64,000 nt of DNA from Druceiella hillmani (GCA_039881145.1 JAYKKI010000066.1:8815501-8879500); one strand, 5' to 3'. Shown: positions 22,131 to 35,995, counted from the first letter of the stretch. The notes: a model not told the origin generated them from the sequence alone. Made by a program: numbers and translations.

Positions 22131-24860
22131 AATAATCTAGTTAGACTCTGTAAAATATAGCAAAAAGTCCGATTTTCTTAGTGTCAATATTTTAACACGT
22201 TCACTCTTGTTTATAGCTCATTTTGATTATCAGCGATTATCCAAGTGCACTCCTGTAGGGGAAAGTCCATGTTTTTTTTTGACATGTTCGCTCAATCTTA
22301 TCGATGCTATTCTATGTGATCTTGTACCTTTCATTTTGCTCCGTACCACCAGGCGTCTAATACGTTGCTCTACTACGAAATATGTCCTGAGAATTTCAGT
22401 ACGCAATTTTAAACAATATTGAGCAAACGTTGATCCCGAGTTTTTGGAGTTTGGGTACATTAATACGAAATTAAATGTACGGCACTCAAGCATTTTTAAT
22501 CTCAAAATAATGAAAGGCAATGAGACGAAGTTGATTATTTTTACGGTGCTAACAATAACTCTCCCAAAGATTAGTAGTTTAATCGTGGGTATATTTAGAA
22601 GCACTAATTTATAATAATGGCGGATGTACTAACGTTTTTCTAGGTCTAATAACAAACTGAATAAGATATGGAAGTAATATCACAAAAATAACAAAAATGC
22701 GACCTGATCAAAAATTAATGTTTACAATTTTCTTTTACGCAACAAAGACGTTGAAATTACGAGAAAATGAGAGGAAAAAGATAAACGCTTTGAAAAAGTA
22801 CTGACAACGATTGACAGATGACTGACGATTTTTACTGTAGTATATAATAAAAGGTCAAGTATAACAAAAAATATATATATAAACGACGTAAACTAAAATT
22901 TAGCCAACCCATTTTTTCGCTCTTCTTTGTCTCTATGAGCACAATCAATCCACGTGCAATTTGCAAGCTGAAATGAGGCTGTGGAGAGCATTATTGGGCT
23001 AGTGAGCGTTGCCGAAACATGCATTCCGTTCATCACAATGATTCTGATCAACTATTCGCTTTAAATTGATAGCAGTTTTCAGTGAAAGTTTAATTAGAAT
23101 AAATTTGTGATAAAAATGTTTTCTCGTATTATTTCGCAAATTGTTCAGAGAGGGAATTCTAGGAAATTAAGTATTTTAAAAAATATTGAAAAATTAAAAC
23201 AGAGGGCCAAAAATTAACAAGATCATAATAAATATATTATAAAATAAAAACAGAAATGGAAAAAAGGAAAAAGTATGAAAATATATACGTTCACGCATTT
23301 CCTTATTCCAGGCGAATTCAGTCGCGAGTAAAACGTAGTATAAAATAATTGCAATAATTATTTGTTGTAAAAATATTTAGTCTAAAGTTATATTATCTCG
23401 TTATAAAATATTCATAGGAATAGTACATTGTTTACCGAACTATTTTATCGTATTTATGAAGCTAATAAATTAATCTTCAATTGCATAAGCATCACCGATA
23501 TTAATTACTTATATCTAGCATGTACACATAAATGAAATTCAGTCCTTGCGGAATTCTGTCTTGGTTTTGACTGAGAAATTGTATTAAATTCTTTATTAGG
23601 TAGAATATTCGACAGCGAGTGAAACACATTTGAATAGGAGGACGATTCATCCGGAAAATATAGTGGATGTAGAGGGACAAAAAATGGGATGTTTTAGAAG
23701 ATAATTTCTCTCAAGAAACACCTCTTGCTTTTCTGAAAAGTATATACATATAGGGTTTCTGCACTTTATGTGCAAACACATGTCATTCTGGTTTCATGCA
23801 AGTGTATGCAATATTTTGTATAATTCCTTGAAATTCGCTATATATTAGTTTTTGGTGGGATATAACACGGGAATTCGTCAATATTTTCCATTATGCTGGA
23901 AAAATTTAATCTCTTTATATTGACATTAATAATTCATATATTCGCATTTCGTCTCTTGTTTTAATAAGTTACTTTAATAAGACTATTGTACTTAATGAGT
24001 AACAGGCTTGTCACGTCGACGTTAATTGAATTTGCAATAACAAAGTCCCAAAAGCAATAAAAAATATAAATATTTATATAGAAACATTTTGTAGATATAA
24101 GTTATTTTATTACCTATCTCTTAAAATCTCCAAACCAAAGAAGAACACATAACTTGGGGTTACATAGTTTTTTTCTTTTTGTCCTTTCAAATATTTAAAT
24201 CATCAAACAAATCAGCGCGTGATGAGTGCCCGACAGAAACAAGTAAATCCTTAAATGAAGCAGTAACGTGAATAGAATGACGGGAATACAGTGAATGGAT
24301 GTGACGTTGAAATTATATCATTAGTTTGGTTAGATTGTATTTTTGTCAGAAATTTAATATTTCATGCACTTAAATTATCGATTAAATTTATTTAGGTTTA
24401 ATCAAGTTAAATTATTTTTAAAATATTTTATTAATTGATATTTACAAAAATAACACGTATGATATTAATATTACACTTGGTCACAAAGTATAGTTCCATT
24501 GTAATTTAGTTTCATGCTTCAAACCTAATTTAAAGAAATATGCTAATGTCATTTAAATTCTATGATGTATTCAGGGAAATTAATACAAATAACCTATAAC
24601 TTGGCACACAAAAAATTACGAATAACTACGCATGTATATTTAATAAATATTTATTAAACAATGTTTTGGTTTAATAAATAGTTATAAAGGTTTTGTCTTT
24701 GTTGTAAAAATTTTGGTTATTTTGTTAGACTTTCACGAAAATGGCTGCAAAAATTTACAGAGAATCTTAAGTAAAAAACTCGGAACCTATAGGATAAACG
24801 TCCGAGTTATAACGTTTAAACTGAGAGAGATTACAAAAAGCATATTGCGTACAAAAATAT

Positions 24861-24952
24861 TGATGATTCATGCAGATCATCTTTAAGATGATTCATGCAG
24901 ATCACCAAAGGTAAACATTGATGACTCATGCAGAAAGACGATCTTTAAGACT
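24861..24952. repeat. Short repeats of TGATGATTCATGCAGATCA
   Basis: Three copies (24,861, 24,887 and a diverged one at 24,919), with ATCTTTAAGA after the first and third. It is a local duplication inside block A of copy 3 at a place where copy 1 has different sequence. Confidence 0.75.
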
Positions 24953-25695
24953 GTTTTCTTTCTCATAAAACCGGACGACTGAACCATTTTTGATTTAAGC
25001 AATTTGTTCCGTTATAACTGCATCAAAGTAATATTTGAACAATTGTAGATAATATTAGAATGTACACAAAATTTTAAATAATTTGTTTTATCTTCTCTTA
25101 TTATAAAATATAGCTTTGATCTCAAATAAATCATTAACACCGTTGTTAATACCCTCATTAGCTAAATTATTAATTATTTTTTAAATAAAATATACATTTA
25201 AAATTGAAAAAATACATATAGATACAAAATATACATACGTTTCATTAAAATTATACATTTTTTACTTTTTTATAATACTAAAAACATAAGAAAAAATATT
25301 TTTCTTTAAAAATTTTAAAATTAATAAAAATTTATTTGTATGAGGCTTGTTTTATACTGAAACTTGAAATGCTGATTGTCAACTCGATAACATTTTCCGA
25401 AACTTAACTTCATCCATAGATTAATTTATGAAGATATTTATCACAATATTCTCAAATATTAAACATTACTGTGCGTGAAAAAAAATAGTTCGTGAACACC
25501 TCAAAACCCAAAATTCCTTCGTGACATTTTTTGTAATTTTGTACAGAATGAACACATATACAAATAGTAAATAATATTGCTGTAAGTACAATTCGCAATT
25601 ATGAACAATAAAATTATAATCTAATTTCACTGCGCTATAATTAATTAAAATAATACACTCAAATATACGGCCGTAAATACAATTTGGCCATGATG

Positions 25696-25975
25696 GTCAG
25701 TAAAGGTGCGACCAATTAAAACAATAATAGTATGCGTAAATTGTTTTACCGTAATTAAAATGTCTAATCGTGTTTAATGAAATAATATGTGACTCATAGA
25801 ATAAAAAATTTTTTTTCAATAAATTTCATTTATCGTCAGTAAAGGTGCGACCAATTAAAACAATAATAGTATGCGTAAATTGTTTTACCGTAATTAAAAT
25901 GTTTAATCATGTTTAATAAAATAAGATGTGACTCACAGAATAAAAATTTATTTGTTTTTGCATAAATTTCATTTA
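25696..25975. repeat. Two tandem 139-bp repeats
   Basis: GTCAGTAAAGGTGCGACCAA starts at 25,696 and 25,835. Both units run to ATAAATTTCATTTA and differ at only about a dozen positions. Copy 2 has one diverged equivalent (near 11,505), so this duplication happened after the triplication. Confidence 0.95.
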
Positions 25976-26199
25976 CGGTTAAATCGACTCAAACATTCTC
26001 ATTTATTACCCCTAATAAACAATTAAGGGGCACTCAACTGTTCAATGATCACTTTGTTAGGCAACAGCAGTTTAATAGAAAACGAAATATTACTTTCTTT
26101 ATCATAACAACCTACCTACTATAGCACCTACCTTAGTGATATATTTTTAAGACGAATATTTTCTTGTGAATACCAAACTATTATAACAACGTGCGACAT

Positions 26200-28240
26200 T
26201 AGAAGTAATAATGCGACCCTATATCACTAAAAAAATCATTGTCACAAAAACATACACCAAGTCAGATTCCAACTCAAGTCGTACATATTCTACATCAGCA
26301 GTTATGATTCGAGCACTCAAACCACTCGGCTTCGCCGATAAACATTTTTGATTTTTGTATTTAGTAAAAACATATGCCACAAATACACTTTCAAAAAGAG
26401 TACCAAGAGACGGCTTCCACAAAAAAATACCAAAAACCGTCTAAGTAACAGCTGTGCACGCGTATCGATGGCTTCGTAACTCTTATCATAGGGCAACATA
26501 TGTTACATCAGTTGCTGTTATAAATAGAATATTATTAAATTTTTGTTGGTTACCTTATTATATCCATTACGTACATGTGTTTCAAAACTTAATTTTTATA
26601 TAATGACTATATCAATTTGTTTTGTTATGTGTCTTTAATTTATTTTCTAACAAATATATGAAATTCTACAAGAAATAGTAAAACAACAAATTTAAATTTA
26701 TAGAATGATTAAAATTGTGGTATTTGACAAGAAACAATATAATATGTCTAAATTATTCTAAAAGGTTTTCTACAATTGTGTATTTCTTTAAAAAACTAAA
26801 TAATTCATTGATAATTAACTGTTAATTTTATGTGCCTATAGAGTTTATATTACTTAAAAAAAACAGTGTTTCTCGTATAAATTTGTGCACACTGACATTC
26901 AAACTATTTACTATGTAAATATGTTATTCGCCATATACATTTATGCAAATATACAATGCATAAATATAGTAAAAATATAAAAACATGCAAGACACGTCAA
27001 ACTGACGCGACAAGTGTTGTGTACTGAATATGAGCTATTAAATACACATAAGATAAAATTTAATTATTTTTTTTAAATTTATTAAAACTTTATTTTCATA
27101 AACTTTATTTTGTATACCATTAAATACATATCAGGTAATATATTTCGCCAATTAAATGTTGAATATGAGGAAACCGTCTGAGCAATAATTTTCAATTTAT
27201 AGAAAACTTTTTTCTGTTTTATTTTTAATTAATTACTTCTATACGAAAAGTATAACGAATTATATACTTACAAAACGTTCAATCTATTCTCAACAATAAT
27301 TATTCTTTAATTTACAATTCAAATTTTTTATTGAATTGTTAACTGTTACCATAAAACGTAAACATCATAAAAATATATAAATATCTTCATAAGTAAGTAA
27401 GTGAATGAGAGATTGAGTAACCAATTAAAATATTTATGCACTTTCGCTCAAGATCGCGGTCTGGTCTGAATTTTATTAAAACTCAATGGCGTATCGATAA
27501 ACGTGAAAATTGTCAAAATTAAAAAATATTATAAAGTTGTTTCGTGTTTTATACATAGGTGACGCTAGTGGTACAAATATATTGCACAAGTGATAAGTTA
27601 AATATTTTAATACAACACAAGCTCTAAAAGAAATCCCTAAGGGATGGGGATTGGGAATATTCAAGAAATATACACATTATGAACAAATTGGCATCATGGT
27701 GTAGATGGTGCTCAACAAAATTTCCCCAATGATACGTGAGCAAAGTCAAGATTGACTACTTGACGATTGTACTCCTTTCGAACCGAAGTAATGGCTAGTT
27801 ATTTCAGTGCCAATTTTTTTATTTTTAAGTTTAACATGCAGCGGTTTGTGAGAGACAAATACGCGAGTGACCGTATCAGGGTTCTCTTTTTGTAGACGAC
27901 TTTTTATCGGGTACACCGATTTGAGATACGTTATTTTATTACATGCTCACAGATATTATCTGTTAATAAAATTCAACATCATCATTATCTAACACCGTAA
28001 GATTTAACATATGAAATATACATTACATCGTGATAACGTATATTTTATAGCATTTAAAACGATAAAAGTTATCTACTGCGAATTTATAAAAAGCATTTTA
28101 AAGTCAAGTTTCATTGAAATGGAAATGTGAACAGAAGCCCAGATAAAGTTGTTACAAGTGTCATTTTTTATCTTGTTTTTCTTTAGATAAGGTACTGAAA
28201 ATGTTTTAGTTTATTGAATTATGAAACTTAAATTTTACGA

Positions 28241-28313
<73 letters not shown>

Positions 28314-29614
28314 CCTATAAATATTTTCTATGAAGTATGTTGGGTAAAGATATGTGTAAAAGATTTTCATGATTTATACAGATTAAAATTGGTATAGAAA
28401 TATTTGTTTCGGGCACTTCATATTTATGAGTTCTCTTCAGTTCTAAACACATATTCCCGATTCTTAATTTCTGTTATTTTATTAATGAACGACTTACGTA
28501 AAAAATCAACTACTGACTGAGGATCTAATGCCAGAGTTGAGAATCCAATTATTGCAACCAAAAATAACCCTACTCTTAATAACCGTACCCGTGTCTAGTC
28601 CGGGTGAAAAAGTTGAGAAAGTAATGTAAAATGTAATGAGATAATTATCTACTACTTGTCGTGTAAATTTGCAACAAAGTCAGTTTTAGTTTAGTAAAGA
28701 ATTCGAAACTTAGAATTTGAAAAGACATGAGTTTCAGACATATAGAAAAATATTTTTAGTTTTTTACCAAATTAATGAAAAATTAAAATAATTATAGTAT
28801 AAATACATAAAAACTATACTTTGATTTCGTCGTTTCTCCAAATGAATTAACTTAGAACGTCTTCTCTCTTAGAAGTTAGCTTAAAAAGGTACAATCTTTG
28901 GTAGGGCCTTTATTTTTATATGAATTATATAAAAAAACGAATTTTTATTATCTAAATTAAGAAAAAGAGAGAGTTTCAGCGCTATTTAAGAAATCATTCA
29001 AATTTTTGATTTTGGTAATCTCCATCAATCATTTAAGTAGAGTTTAAAATTTTCTTAACATAAAAAAATATGATTTTGGTTTTACGTGAATTTGTTTGGA
29101 TATTTTCAGTAAATGAGATTTTTTATGAGAAACTAAGACCAGGTCAGATCTTATAGTATACAGGTTGAGATAATATGGCCAGAAGTGGCTTAAAACTAGT
29201 TTTGTAAGTTAAAAGGTTCGATCGAAATAATATTGTATTGGGTTTTCTTTGTACTCCATACAGATAACTAATAAAAACTCTTTTATTTCGTAATAGTCCA
29301 AGAGAAATGTACAGTAATTCAGTTTTGAAAAATATAAAGAGAAAATAATTGACAAGTAATGTCATGATTTTCAGTCACACATATAATTTCAACTTGTGCA
29401 TTCATATGTTACAAAGTTACGAATTAATTATTTCTCAATATTTGTATAAATTTTTCTTATTAACTCAGAATGTAACGTAAATTGAAAATACGAAAAAAGT
29501 AAATTTTCGAGAATCTCCCCATTTTTTTAAAGTTAATATGATTTTTTTTATATATCCCGTTAAGTAGTATGGTGTTATATAGGTCTTAAAATATATTCAA
29601 TAACATAAAAAAAG
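26200..29614 (+). repeat. Copy 3 spacer between blocks A and D
   Basis: AT-rich, with no gene recognised. The part near 26,430-26,490 matches the minus strand of 15,290-15,190 in copy 2, so this stretch is the uninverted counterpart of the copy 2 inverted segment. Much of the rest is too diverged to align by eye. Confidence 0.6.
28241..28312. repeat. (TA)n microsatellite
   Basis: Pure AT dinucleotide run of about 70 bases ending in ACATGTACC. Confidence 0.95.
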
Positions 29615-30124
29615 ATTAATGCAAAACCTACACCAGATATATTGAAAGAGTAACACTACATTTTGCATAACTATCCTATGTTGGAAACATTTTGGCAGAT
29701 GCAAACAACCTCTGCAGAACCCATCTTAATGCGTGGACTTATCACTGCTAAGCGGTTAGGTTTTAACATTAGCATAGCAAGTTTGGAATTTGTACATAAT
29801 ACTCCTAATCACCATCCATCATACAAAGGGCGATGCTAAACTGCCACCCCGACGCTAAAACATTGATGGCGTAAGTTTTATTTAGAAAATCTTGTGGGCG
29901 CACATACGAAATTAATATATATCCAATTAAAGAGAGCGAAGTGATTAAGACGCGATCCAGCGAAGGGTGATGAGACTCTATTGACACTCAACTGTCGGGT
30001 AGATAATTTGTTCGTTTGATATTAATAAGGTTACCTGAAGCGAGTTGCGCGTGCGTGTATGGATAATGTGAAAAAGCCATGAATAAATACATGTAATGAA
30101 CGTAGGAGCCGTGGGATGAAGCGA

Positions 30125-30258
30125 CACGCTACATAGTGCGAGAGGCCGGTAATTAAATCGGGCCCCACAGCGTATTACAATCACACGGCTTTATGAGTTT
30201 AATTAGTTTACGTCCTTTGACTGAGTTATGAGCGAAGTAAATAAATATTCCAATAGGG
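30125..30258. promoter_or_regulatory. D core, copy 3: conserved non-coding block
   Basis: Best reference copy of the D core: CCGGTAATTAAATCGGGCCC, then ATTACAATCACACGGCTTTA, TGAGTTTAATTAGTTTA and GCGAAGTAAATAAATATTCC. It matches copy 2 at 69 of 72 central positions. TTTATG and TAATTA are motifs of the type bound by homeodomain proteins; binding is not shown. Confidence 0.55.
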
Positions 30259-31661
30259 ATGGCGTGGGCCTGGAGTCGGAACAGTAACATGTTTCCTTTT
30301 CTATCATATCTTGTACGTACCGTATTTATTTTATAACTTCGAAGGACGCGTGTCTTTTCTGCGACGTGGAAAAACTAATATTTTGGGATTTCTTTTGCAA
30401 AGGCAGCCAAATTAAGGGAGGCTTAGAATAATATATGTTAAAGATGACGATATAAAATAATATTTCTAGTTTATTAAAAGAGTTAGTTCCGAAACCTTGG
30501 ACGCTCACCTACATAATGGTATGGAAGCTGAAATTCATGTAAAGAGCCATACAGAGGGCTTTAGTTCGCCACTCTCTTCAGCATTGCCTCAGAAAGAAGG
30601 ACATAAGATAGAATGTTAGTTGCTAGTAGAATGGAGATTCCGATCCGAAAGGCAAAAACCCGATTAACCAAGGGTCGAATGGATAGATATCAATTAGGCA
30701 GTAGTTGGCAAACACTGAATTAGCAGAGACCGAAAGTACAAGACGATGTATAGATTTAGAGGAGGCTTATTTTCAGTTTCAACTGTCTAACATTGACGAT
30801 AATGGTGATGATGTTTGAGAAATTTTATTAAATATACATACATATGTACACATATACAAAGACGTTTTTATTACGATAAGATAAATCGGAGACAACTTTA
30901 TAAAGATCCGTGGATGTAACCCATGATGTTAAACGGATTTGTCGTGAATATACTTATTAGAAAAGTGTATTTAAATAAATATAATATATTTGAACGAATT
31001 GAACTAAAAGCGTCATTTTTTTCTAATATGGAGAAAAAATTAAAACTAGAAATGATTGTATCTAAGTACTTGCATAAATTATCCTTAATTCTATTACTAT
31101 TAGCAAAGAGCTGCACAAAGCACTTTAAAACGAAAATTCATTTAAAGTAGAAATGTATATTTGTTATTCAAAATTTTCATAAATATATTTGAAAAAATTT
31201 AACTTTCTGGTACTATCAATAACGAAGATGATTGGAATGTATTTTTTTTTCCTACCTATGCACAAACTTTGTTTTGATATTGTAGATCAGAAAGTACCTT
31301 GAAGAAGAAAGAGACAATTGTAACATTTTTCATTTCAAATATTTTATTTCATTCAATCAGGTTTTACAAAGCCTTATACAGATTTTCACTAAATACAAGG
31401 ATGTTTCTCTCCTCGTTTGATTTGTATATGTTATTCTATACTTTGAATTATCCTTATAACTCTCTTCTTTGAATTATCTTTATAATTATCCTTATAACTA
31501 ACTTCTCTATTTGGTAATATATCCTAAAGCGAGAGCTGAGCTTTCATCGGAAATTATTATTTCTACAGCAAGATGGGTTATAATCTCTTTCCTATTATAG
31601 GTGATTGAAATTTGTTTCTTACTGAAATAATTAAATGTTTTGAATCATTGAATATAATATA

Positions 31662-31803
31662 ACATCTTCAGGTGGACTATTAGCAGAGATTTTTGCTAAT
31701 AGTCCATCTGAAGATGTAATACAATGAAACCTAGGTCGTGGTAAAGAAATTAAAGAAAGTATATAAATAATGCTACATCACGTAGTTTCATTTAATTGTG
31801 ATT
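31662..31803. mobile_element. Foldback MITE, copy FB3 (centre and right arm)
   Basis: 31,662-31,717 is an almost perfect hairpin: 24-bp arms (ACATCTTCAGGTGGACTATT plus AGCA against TGCTAATAGTCCATCTGAAG plus ATGT, one mismatch) around an 8-base loop. It shows the innermost part of the family. The right arm continues through AACCTAGGTCGTGGTAAAGA and ACATCACGTAGTTTCATTTA. The left outer arm is missing. It sits between blocks D and E of copy 3 and is absent from copy 1. Confidence 0.9.
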
Positions 31804-31839
31804 AAATATTTTCATAAACAATATATATTAGGCCACGAA

Positions 31840-32260
31840 TACCTATGTGTCCTACTTTATAAAGCGGCATCCTGCCGCTAGATGAACCTGTTAGGAATAT
31901 ATTAAACCCAACTTGATCATGCACAACGGTGCATCGAGCGAGGTGCAGATAATATTTAATGCCAATATCGGCCGGGCAGCAGTTCCGATATCGTCTGCAC
32001 CCGTTCAACCTTAATTAACTTATCTGCTTTATTTCCGCGATGTAGAGGAGTACAGATTAGCCATGATTGGATTACGTGAAGTTGACTTAATAGTGAAAAA
32101 ATGGTATTGTCTTTAATGTGGGTAAAATTTTATATTTTTTACTACTAATCAATAATATAAGAAAATGTTTCCATGATACTGTCTATGTATAAATTCTCTA
32201 TATATTTTCTAGTCATTCGAAACTTTTTTATAAATTCTATTGATCATTTGACTTGGAAAA
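31840..32260. promoter_or_regulatory. E core, copy 3: conserved non-coding block
   Basis: Shared with 7,500-7,900. Preserved pieces are AACTTGATCATGCACA, GGCCGGGCAGC, TTCCGATATCG, AACTTATCTGCTTTATTTCC and TACGTGAAGTTGACT. The GC-rich portion is better preserved than its flanks. Confidence 0.45.
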
Positions 32261-32316
32261 GCTGCATCTAGCAATCTACTTAAAGGGGGTATTACTTTGC
32301 TGGAACTAAACCAAAT

Positions 32317-32380
32317 ATTTAATTAAACTTAATGTATATTTAATTAAACTTAATGTTTATGTATGTAATTAAACTTAATG
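32317..32380. repeat. Three short tandem repeats of AATTAAACTTAATG
   Basis: The motif occurs at about 32,321, 32,342 and 32,367, near the right edge of the triplicated region. Confidence 0.8.
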
Positions 32381-32532
32381 ACTAGTATATTTCCCATTAT
32401 CTCAAAATTATGTCAAAAACCTGCTAGGTGCAAACCTACCTTGTACTAATTATTGGATGTAAATAATTAATCTACGGTAAACAGATACTTCTGAAGCGAG
32501 TACTGTTAAGAATTGTACTTATAAAATATTTC

Positions 32533-32578
32533 AAATTTACAACACGTATTATAAAATTTACAACACACATTGTAAAAT
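32533..32578. repeat. Two tandem 21-bp repeats
   Basis: AAATTTACAACACGTATTAT and AAATTTACAACACACATTGT occur with a 21-base period. Confidence 0.75.
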
Positions 32579-32599
32579 TTTCTCGATAAACTGTATTTG

Positions 32600-35500
32600 T
32601 AAAGAAGTAGGAAAACCCTAATGCGTCTAATGTCTATATACACCCAAAGACCATCATAAACACGTATTGTTTTAATTGTATGTTGTACTCCTAGCGAGTA
32701 CAACATACATACATTGCTGTTCACTAGGTGCAATAAAAAGGATTACAAAGGACTTCAGCATATCGAATGCAGGCCACGTAGCCACTGCGCCCGGACAGTT
32801 TAAGAAATTTTAGCCAATAGGAAAATTTTATATTAAGCACCGTTGTTTTTTTGTAAATCTAATAAAATTTGTAATCGACACTTCAATTTTGGCAGTTTTG
32901 CATCATTTGACATCATTTTAATAAACATCACTTATTAAAAATGTATGTCAAATAATTAATTTTCTTCTTTGTGGGCCTCTTAATAAAATAAGTCGTCAAT
33001 GTTGTAACAATCTAATAATAATTAGATATTGTTATTTTACCTATACGCCCCATTACAAGTACTAAGACCAGTAACAGACGTGAAGTAATATGTGGAGATA
33101 CGTCGTAGGTTGTAAGAGTTCAGATAACTGAATGGATTTAGTGCTCTGTCCTGTATTTTTTCACAACATCATAGGGCTGGGACATACAGAATGGACACTA
33201 GGCAAACCGATCCATACCAAAAATTGGTTGTAATTTTCTATGGAGATATGGTAGCCAACTCAGGAGGCGTTTCGATTAATACCAGAGTCTATGTAGATGG
33301 CGCTGTACAGGGAGAATTATCATCCAAAGATGGCATTATGATAGAACATTGAATTCATATTTATTAATTTTATAAGTCCAATAAAAAATATTTTATATTC
33401 ATAAATTTTTATTAATATTTTAAAAGATCTAACACTTTAAATAACATATTACTGAGATTTTACGAATATAGTATCCTAAACTTTTATTATTTCAAAAATA
33501 TATCTAGATTCTCAAATGATTTCAGAAGCATGCTTCAAAGTTTTATATGACTTCAGTGCTGTTAGGGTAGATTATAATATGAAAGTTAGCAGCGCTGAAT
33601 GCTTAATATGTGGATGACTTTACTCTAGAGCTATAAATAAAAAAACGTTCATATACCAGGACAAACTGTACACGTACACAGATGTTATCGCAAATTATCT
33701 AATGTAATGAGAAATGTTTCAGTTCAAGTTTGTTTTTACAATTATTACAGTATATATTTTATTAGTTACAAATTTTCCCACCAGCTCAAGCGTTCTTTTT
33801 ATGAATACTTGCACTGTTGGGTTTGCATAAGAACCTTTGCAAGGAAAATAATTTTCGGTTCAATCGCAACGTTTCGTAGTGACAATATAAATTAAGTTTT
33901 TAAATTTTCATCTTGAATTTTACATTTACAAATAATAATTTCAAAACTTAAGCATTTTACCTTCATAACTAACTTTATCACTATATTAAAACTTTAACTC
34001 ATGGCTAATTTTAACTATTGCAAAACCAATCATTTGCCTATTGTACTAATTGTAAATAGTAGTTACCCAGGGGTCGAAATTCGACCGTAATTTATTAAAT
34101 TTTTAAGATTAAATATGATAGAGGTTCTTTTGTCAAAGATTTATACCTCTATAATTGTTGCAAATATTTTTTTCAATTTTATTCTATTACGTACTCGTAC
34201 AGCTGACGTAATGGAACAAATTTGTCCGTAGTGGAGCGTGTACAGAAACGTCATTATAGTGTATTTTGTGCCTTAAGTACCTGCAATTTTATGAAAAATT
34301 TACTATTGGCAACAGTGAAAAAAAACATAATTGCAGCATATATTTTTATTAGTTTTGCATACAATTCTTTGCTATTTTAATTTTTTAATTTTATTATTAA
34401 ATTTAATAAACGCTAATAAAAATGAGACTAATTATTCATTAAGAAAGAGGATATAATTTAAATAATGTAATGTATTTATCTATTCACTTTGCTTAAAATA
34501 CTAATAGGTAGGCGAGAATAAGTCAATTCGGATTTCTGTTACAAAATTTTCATTTTACATTAGGTGTTTATTAAATAAGCTGACTGATTTATTCTTTTGA
34601 AACAGGTGTGTATTAAGCAAACTGTATTTCACTAATATGTAAAACTTGTATATAAAAGATATTTATCTATACAATATTATATATATTTACACAAAATATA
34701 CACAAATTACACATTTACACTAATTACACAAAATATATTTATTTACACAAAATATAAAATATATACTCCACAGACTATTAGAAAAGAACAATTGAAATCA
34801 CACAAAATTCACAGCTTGAAACTCATTAAGTCAATTTGACATTTTAAAATCTATGCTCTGTACGACTGTTTGACCACCTCATTTATGTGTTTGACATTGA
34901 CAGTTTGAATGTAAACAATGAATAATATAATGTATTTTTAATACATAATTTAATGTATTTGTAACATATACTAAATATAAATTTTACCTTTTTGCATTCC
35001 TTCTCCATATAAACTTTAACTATGTCAAATCTCAAACCCCTTTGTGCGCGAAACATGCTTAAAAAGGGATACAAAGTTTTCTCTTCACGTGTTGATATAT
35101 AGATTATTAATTTGGCAAAATTAACGTTAAGTTTGTTGTAAAATTGGTAGACATGAGTTTAAAAAGTATTAAATTTAAAAAGAGAACAATTTGACCGTAC
35201 TTGTATAGTTAAAACTGCATCACTTGGCCAACAACACACATGTGATTAAATGATTTTTTAAATATGTCAAACTCATGCTATTGCTGGACAGACCACGGGT
35301 GCCACATATTTTATCTTCATAGACTTAAAACAAGATATATATAATGATAGCTAATTTTTGGAAATATTTTAACTTAATTGAAAATGTCTAGGGCTACTTC
35401 TCTGTTTCACAATTTAAAATATTACATTTATGTATTGAATTATATATCTTTAAATTATTTCTAAAAGATTTTTATAAATATGACAAATTACTCAAAAAGG

Positions 35501-35600
35501 GAATTATTAGCATTATAATGTGAAAAATGTGACCTTTTTACGTCAATATTTTTTTTTTCATCCTCTCATTTTTGGGTCTCTAATAACAAATTATTATTCT
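32600..35600. other. AT-rich stretch without recognised genes
   Basis: Small frames such as 34,883-35,074 on the minus strand have no recognised domain. A GC-richer piece near 33,050-33,330 includes one AGATGGCGCT site. No match to the triplicated unit was seen. Confidence 0.5.
33295..33304 (+). promoter_or_regulatory. AGATGGCGCT: CTCF-core-like motif
   Basis: The decamer contains the AGATGGCGC core common in insect CTCF-type insulator sites. A single decamer is weak evidence and such motifs also occur inside transposons. Confidence 0.25.
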
Positions 35601-35604
35601 ATTA

Positions 35605-35995
35605 GTCCTACGCCTAAAATTTTACTGATACTTTCTATTACTATCTTATACATATTTAAGTTATTATCTGTGCCAGCATTCACCCAATAACCCATAACCT
35701 ATTTTTTAATATTTGGCCATGTTTTATGCATACAACATTTATCGTGAAGCCACATTTGTTTTTGTTTGTCCATTACTCCGAATCCTAATATCTTGTCATC
35801 TTTTAAATAATATTGAAAATTTCCTACAATACTAATTTCATCAAATATAAAAGTGATTAACTTATTATCGACTGATATCGTCAATTGTCTATTCCTGCCT
35901 TAACTGGAAAATTATAACCTCAAAGACGTATACTTCTGACCGATGGTAGATGGAAAATGGTAGCTAAATTGTCATAACGTTTTGGAAATTTGTAA
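35605..35995 (-). pseudogene. P-element-like (THAP9-type) transposase remnant
   Basis: On the minus strand, in order and with frame breaks, I read HLPSVRSIR (about 35,955-35,925), PVKAGID, then KLITFIFDEISIVGNFQYYL followed by KDDKILGFGVMD (35,862-35,780). After a stop comes MGYWVNAGTDNNLNMYKIVI and ESISKILGVGL (35,693-35,600). P-superfamily transposases have LP..ST/VR.I.RW, then a catalytic DE(M/I)SI segment followed by GF, then a GY...(S/T)...L...I......GL segment; the order and spacing agree. Stops and at least one frameshift make it non-functional. The THAP domain, terminal repeats and C-terminal catalytic part were not found. Confidence 0.55.

Larger units (their letters stand above)
22140..26200 (+). 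repeat. Tandem unit copy 3, block A (non-coding, fullest copy)
   Basis: It matches copy 1 through about 25,150 and copy 2 through its first 250 bases and from about 25,310 to 26,200. It therefore bridges the deletions of the other two. The 124-codon minus-strand frame at 22,604-22,230 has no counterpart in copies 1 or 2 and is judged spurious. Confidence 0.8.
29615..32300 (+). repeat. Tandem unit copy 3, blocks D and E (non-coding)
   Basis: Collinear with 5,015-7,960 plus the first bases after the hAT element of copy 1. It lacks both the copy 1 LINE tail and the copy 1 hAT element, and shows the empty sites at about 30,740 and 32,279-32,295. It instead carries foldback copy FB3 at 31,662-31,803. 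Confidence 0.8.

Noticed and set aside
22230..22604. 124-codon minus-strand frame
   Set aside because: Lies in block A and is not preserved in copy 1 at 200-560 or in copy 2.
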